Positions 5,610 to 9,685 of a stretch of 9,685 bases of DNA are shown piece after piece. Source of the DNA: CAYJPV01 sp964396055 (GTDB lineage Bacteria > Acidobacteriota > Vicinamibacteria > Vicinamibacterales > JAKQTR01); NCBI GenBank assembly GCA_964396055.1, contig CAYNDV010000165.1, positions 1 to 9,685 of the forward strand, in the 5' to 3' direction. The position numbers and the translations under genes were made by a program. The notes under the pieces are model-generated. The model searched no databases. It was not told the origin of the DNA and was given only the letters and a program-made list of their open reading frames with translations. Every line of letters starts with the position of its first letter. Position 1 is the first letter of the stretch.

Positions 5610-6776
5610 ATGTCGACGAACCTGATGGTGCGCAAGGTGGTCTTCGCCGTGGTCGCCGCCGCCTGGCTGGCGGCGGCCGGGCAGGCGTTCTACGAACACC
5701 GGACGTGGCAGGAACCGGTCGTGCTCGGCCCCGGGGTGACGGCCGTCAAGCGGCTCGGCGACTACTTCGACGGCGTGCGCGGCACGGTGAACGACATCAA
5801 CCTCTACGTGCTCGAGGGCCGGGAGCCGGGCGGCACGGTGCTGGTGTTCGGCGGCACCCACGCCGAGGAGCCGGCCGGGCGGCTGGCCGCCTGGCTGATG
5901 GTCGAGCACACCGTGGTGGAGAAGGGCCGCGTCATCGTGGCGCTGAGCGCGAACCGGAGCGCCTCGCTCGTGACAAGGCCCAGCGCCGCCTACCCGATCA
6001 CCTACACCATTCCGACCGCCTGGGGTGGGCAGACATTCCGCATGGGCGACCGCTGGAGCAGCCCGCTCGACCAGTGGCCCGACCCCGAGGTCTACATCCA
6101 CTATCCCAGCGGGCAGTACCTGGCCTACGTCGACATCCGCAACACGAATCGCGCCTTCCCAGGGCGGCCCGACGGGACGCTGACGGAGCGGACGACGTTC
6201 GCCTTCATGGAGATGATCCGGCGCGAGCGGGTGGATGTGGCCATCGACCTGCACGAGGCCGAGTTGCAGTACCCGGTGATCAGCACCATCGTCACCCATC
6301 AGAAGGGCCAGGAGTTCGCCACGATGGTGTCGATGACCCTGACCGACCTCGAGGGCTTCAAGATCGGCACCGAGTTCTCGCCGGTGAACCTGCACGGCCT
6401 GACCCACCGGGAGATCGGCGACCACTCGCAGGCCGTGTCGCTGCTGTTCGAAGCGCCGCAGCCGTTCCTCGACGCCACGCGCGGGAAGACCAACGCCGAC
6501 GTCCTGCTGACGGGCCAGGACGAGTTCGTCGTGAAGGCCGGGAAACACGGCCTGCTGTTCGAGACCATCGATGAGAAGGGCTGGCCGATTGCCGTGCGCG
6601 TCGGGCGCCACACGTCGTCGATCGCGCAGACGATCGAGACCTGGACCGAGGACAACCCCGCCCGCGGGGTGGTCGCGCGCGGCACGCCGCGCTTCGCGGA
6701 CGTCACGGCGAACGGCGTCGGGTTCTACCTGCGCGACCCGGCGAAGGCGGAGGCGGGGCGGGTCGTGTACGAGTAG
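5610..6776 (+). CDS. Membrane-anchored M14-family (succinylglutamate desuccinylase/aspartoacylase-like) zinc hydrolase
   Basis: A 388-residue member of the AstE/AspA group of M14 metallo-carboxypeptidases, which cleave N-acyl amino acids or related amides. Expected zinc ligands are His84 and Glu87 in GGTHAEEPAG and His215 in DLHEAE. NTNRAFPG (178-185) is the substrate-carboxylate binding motif (N-x-N-R-x-F). Glu281 in LLFEAPQPF is a plausible general base. Residues 8-24 form one hydrophobic helix after a short basic N-terminus, either an anchor or an uncleaved signal, placing the catalytic domain outside the cytoplasm. That differs from cytosolic AstE and aspartoacylase. It is the last gene of the four-gene operon, 9 bases after the 54-residue membrane protein. 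Hydrolysis outside the membrane coupled to uptake by the permease is the simplest reading. The substrate is not predictable from sequence alone. The Shine-Dalgarno is weak (TAGG, 8 bases upstream). Confidence 0.9.
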   Translation: MSTNLMVRKVVFAVVAAAWLAAAGQAFYEHRTWQEPVVLGPGVTAVKRLGDYFDGVRGTVNDINLYVLEGREPGGTVLVFGGTHAEEPAGRLAAWLMVEHTVVEKGRVIVALSANRSASLVTRPSAAYPITYTIPTAWGGQTFRMGDRWSSPLDQWPDPEVYIHYPSGQYLAYVDIRNTNRAFPGRPDGTLTERTTFAFMEMIRRERVDVAIDLHEAELQYPVISTIVTHQKGQEFATMVSMTLTDLEGFKIGTEFSPVNLHGLTHREIGDHSQAVSLLFEAPQPFLDATRGKTNADVLLTGQDEFVVKAGKHGLLFETIDEKGWPIAVRVGRHTSSIAQTIETWTEDNPARGVVARGTPRFADVTANGVGFYLRDPAKAEAGRVVYE

Positions 6777-6817
6777 CACCACGCCCCACGCCCCTAATTA
6801 CACATTCGTCCGAGCAT

Positions 6818-6931
6818 TTCTGCATACCTCCTGGCAATCCTCCGCCCCAAGTCTCCTGGATTCAGCGCTTTAGTGGCATCGGCGGTGCCGTACTCCGGCA
6901 CGGAGCTTGCCAGAGTCCCAGGTATGCAGAA
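6818..6931. repeat. Long interrupted inverted repeat upstream of the kinase-regulator operon
   Basis: The left arm, TTCTGCATACCT then CTGGCAA (6818-6837), is repeated in reverse complement as TTGCCAG then AGGTATGCAGAA (6907-6931). Twelve plus seven bases match perfectly; the left arm has one intervening base and the right has six. The 69-base centre holds a smaller hairpin (GTGCCG, TACTC, CGGCAC; 6886-6902). The right arm overlaps the -12 part and the start region of a sigma54-type promoter. The two arms could be two opposed binding sites for one regulator or the stem of a structured RNA. No target duplications flank it, so a mobile element is less likely. Confidence 0.7.
6896..6911 (+). promoter_or_regulatory. 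Candidate sigma54 (-24/-12) promoter of the kinase-regulator operon
   Basis: CGGCACG, four bases, then TTGCC reproduces the core of the sigma54 consensus TGGCACG-N4-TTGCW, with GG (6897-6898) and GC (6909-6910) exactly ten bases apart. Only the first and last consensus bases differ. Transcription would start near 6922. A second, weaker match (TGGCA and GTGC, also GG-N10-GC) lies at 6874-6888. GG-N10-GC is common by chance in GC-rich DNA, so the support comes from the fuller match and from the NtrC-type regulator the operon encodes. Confidence 0.5.
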
Positions 6932-6989
6932 GGGCACCCGGCCGGATTCTGACGGCCCGCGCAGTCTCCGTGCAAAACAGGGCAACACG

Positions 6990-7033
6990 CTCGATTACAA
7001 TTTCGAACTCGAAGGACCATTCTTGAAATCGAG
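6990..7033 (+). promoter_or_regulatory. Inverted repeat and TACAAT box before the histidine kinase start
   Basis: CTCGATTACAA (6990-7000) and TTGAAATCGAG (7023-7033) are 11-base inverted arms with one mismatch, 22 bases apart. The left arm includes TACAAT (6996-7001), a good -10 hexamer whose -35 is poor. The right arm ends just before the kinase start. It may be a sigma70 promoter with an operator, or a 5' UTR hairpin. Confidence 0.35.
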
Positions 7034-7046
7034 TGGGGTGCCGGAT

Positions 7047-8144
7047 ATGCCGAGACCAGCCCGGGCGACTATCGGGGATCGGTTCTACCGCCACATGGTC
7101 ACGAGCATGCGCAACGGCGTGATGGCGATCCAGCGGGACGGCCGCCTGGTCCTGATGAACGCCGAAGCGTACCGCATCCTGGGGATCCCGGCGGATCCGG
7201 ACGATGCGGGCCGCAACATCGCGGAGGTGCTGCGGGGGTACCCCGAACTCGTGCGGCTGTTCAACGGCGCGTTCGAGCTGAATCACCTGCCGAACCGGGC
7301 GGAGCTGCGGTTGAAGCCCAGCGGCACGGTGATCGGCTACACGCTGTCGCTGGTGCGGGACGATCGGGGCCGGACCCGCGGCGCGGCGCTGTTCTTCAAG
7401 GACCTCACGCTGGTGGAGCGGGCGGAAGAGCGCGAACGGCTGCGCGATCGGCTGGCGGCGCTCGGCGAGATGGCGGCCACGATTGCGCACGAGGTGAAGA
7501 ACCCGTTGGCCAGCATCGAGGTCATGGCGGGGCTGCTGCGCCGCCAGATGGCCGACCGGCCGGACAGCCACGCGATGCTGGGCGACATCATCAACGAGGC
7601 GAAGATGGCCAACGCCATCGTCCTCGAGGTGCTGGACTTCGTGCGGCCGATCCGCCTGCAGATGGACCGCGTCTCGGTGGCGCAGGTGGTGCAGGACGCC
7701 ATCGTGCTGGCGGACCGGAAGCTGACGCGGCGGGCGACGGCGTTGTCGCTCGACCTGCCGGCGGACCTGCCGCCCATCCAGGGCGATCACCAGCAGCTCT
7801 GCCAGGTGGTGACCAACCTGCTCATCAACGCCTGCGAGGCGCAGGCCTGCGGCGGCGCCGTGCACCTGCGTGCCGCCACGCGCGGCGCCGTGCCCGGCGC
7901 AGAGCCCGCGGCCGTGGTGCTGCGGGTGGCCGACGACGGGCCCGGGATCCCGCCCGAGATCCGGGACAAGATCTTCGACCCGTTCTTCTCGACCAAGCCG
8001 CAGGGGTCGGGGCTCGGCCTGGCCATCGTGCGCAAGATCATCGACGCCCACGAGGGGCGGATCGACGTCGTGAGCGAGCCGGGGCGGGGCACGGCGTTCA
8101 CCATCACGCTGCCGGTGCTGGCGCCCGGCCAGCTGGCCTTCTGA
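7047..8144 (+). CDS. Cytosolic PAS-domain sensor histidine kinase (NtrB-like)
   Basis: Autophosphorylates and passes the phosphate to the NtrC-type regulator encoded 20 bases downstream. The 365-residue form has a PAS domain (about 12-120; SMRNGVMAIQRDGRLVLMN at 20-38) and a short coiled linker rich in E and R. The HisKA H-box follows, with His148 in IAHEVKNPLASIEV. The HATPase domain has the N-box NLLINACEA (257-265), G1 DDGPGIP (296-302), the F-box DPFFSTKPQGSG and G2 GSGLGLAIV (320-328). No membrane helices are present, so a cytosolic ligand or redox signal read by PAS is expected. The frame is open upstream to a GTG at 6873, but that would begin inside the promoter region. ATG 7047 is preferred since it places only 12 residues before the PAS domain; GTG 7038 and ATG 6924 are alternatives. 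Start confidence is moderate, family confidence very high. Confidence 0.93.
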   Translation: MPRPARATIGDRFYRHMVTSMRNGVMAIQRDGRLVLMNAEAYRILGIPADPDDAGRNIAEVLRGYPELVRLFNGAFELNHLPNRAELRLKPSGTVIGYTLSLVRDDRGRTRGAALFFKDLTLVERAEERERLRDRLAALGEMAATIAHEVKNPLASIEVMAGLLRRQMADRPDSHAMLGDIINEAKMANAIVLEVLDFVRPIRLQMDRVSVAQVVQDAIVLADRKLTRRATALSLDLPADLPPIQGDHQQLCQVVTNLLINACEAQACGGAVHLRAATRGAVPGAEPAAVVLRVADDGPGIPPEIRDKIFDPFFSTKPQGSGLGLAIVRKIIDAHEGRIDVVSEPGRGTAFTITLPVLAPGQLAF

Positions 8145-8164
8145 ACCATCGAGGACTGACTGAC

Positions 8165-9562
<1,398 letters not shown>

Positions 9563-9571
9563 GGCCGGCGG

Positions 9572-9685
9572 TCACGACTCGCGCACGCGGCCCCCCGGCG
9601 GGACGCCGGGCCCGCCGTCCGCGCCGCCGGGCCACTGGCCCGCCCGCGCCACGGCTCTCGGCGCCCCGGGTGCCGGCACGGGACG
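9572..9685 (-). CDS. Possible C-terminal end of a convergent gene (weak)
   Basis: A minus-strand frame is open from the window edge for 37 codons to a TGA at 9574-9572, 9 bases past the regulator stop. The residues are mostly Gly, Pro, Ala and Arg and match no family I know. DNA this GC-rich has few stops by chance, so it may equally be non-coding. The same stretch contains U-less GC hairpins (arms 9596-9602 and 9611-9617; and 9629-9633 with 9637-9641). No intrinsic terminator for the kinase-regulator operon is visible. Confidence 0.2.
   Translation of the reverse strand, partial: RPVPAPGAPRAVARAGQWPGGADGGPGVPPGGRVRES

Noticed and set aside
4035..6782. Very long minus-strand ORF (about 915 codons) opposite the permease and M14 genes
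   Set aside because: It is antisense to clearly homologous genes and its composition (His, Arg, Gln, Asp rich) is that of a GC-bias shadow frame.
6794..6988. 64-residue minus-strand ORF in the intergenic region
   Set aside because: No family match or ribosome binding site was seen, and it overlaps the inverted repeat and promoter elements. Chance is likely in this composition.
6873..7046. Kinase translation start at GTG 6873 or ATG 6924
   Set aside because: Both lie in or at the predicted sigma54 promoter and start site, and the added residues have no domain character. ATG 7047 leads directly into the PAS domain.

Overview
The window is about 9.7 kb of very GC-rich bacterial DNA with dense genes and short intergenic gaps. 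The archaeal/fungal-type aspartate-semialdehyde dehydrogenase, the DUF6305-like secreted protein, the soluble PAS kinase with NtrC-type regulator and the probable selenoprotein together suggest Acidobacteriota, perhaps Vicinamibacteria. That placement is an inference; nothing here is a phylogenetic marker.

Left part, minus strand (1-2735): an aspartate-pathway operon, asd followed by an overlapping aspartokinase gene that runs off the window. Its control region is unusually readable. A near-consensus sigma70 promoter (TTGACC, 17 bp, TAGAAT) precedes a 31-codon leader ORF in which six of ten consecutive codons are Met, Ile or Thr, all aspartate-family products. The end of the leader ORF can pair with the 5' arm of a strong intrinsic terminator. 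This is the layout of a ribosome-mediated attenuator. A block of 8-bp GCCGTTCG-type repeats lies between the terminator and asd.

Middle, plus strand (2864-3421): an exported peroxiredoxin-like protein whose frame is interrupted only by a TGA at the peroxidatic position, followed at once by GU-loop hairpins. It is read here as selenocysteine, so the gene is one 185-residue selenoprotein.

3536-6776, plus strand: a tight four-gene operon made of a secreted DUF6305-like protein, a polytopic IT-superfamily-type permease, a 54-residue two-helix membrane protein, and a membrane-anchored M14 (AstE/AspA-like) zinc deacylase. A plausible job is release of an N-acylated amino acid or similar amide outside the cytoplasm, followed by transport. 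The substrate is unknown.

Right part, plus strand (6777-9562): a regulatory intergenic region with a long inverted repeat and a sigma54-type -24/-12 element, then a cytosolic PAS histidine kinase and an NtrC-family response regulator whose sigma54-contact loop reads GAFTSA. The end of the window (9563-9685) is GC-rich and may hold the tail of a convergent gene. No tRNA, rRNA, CRISPR array or insertion sequence was seen.
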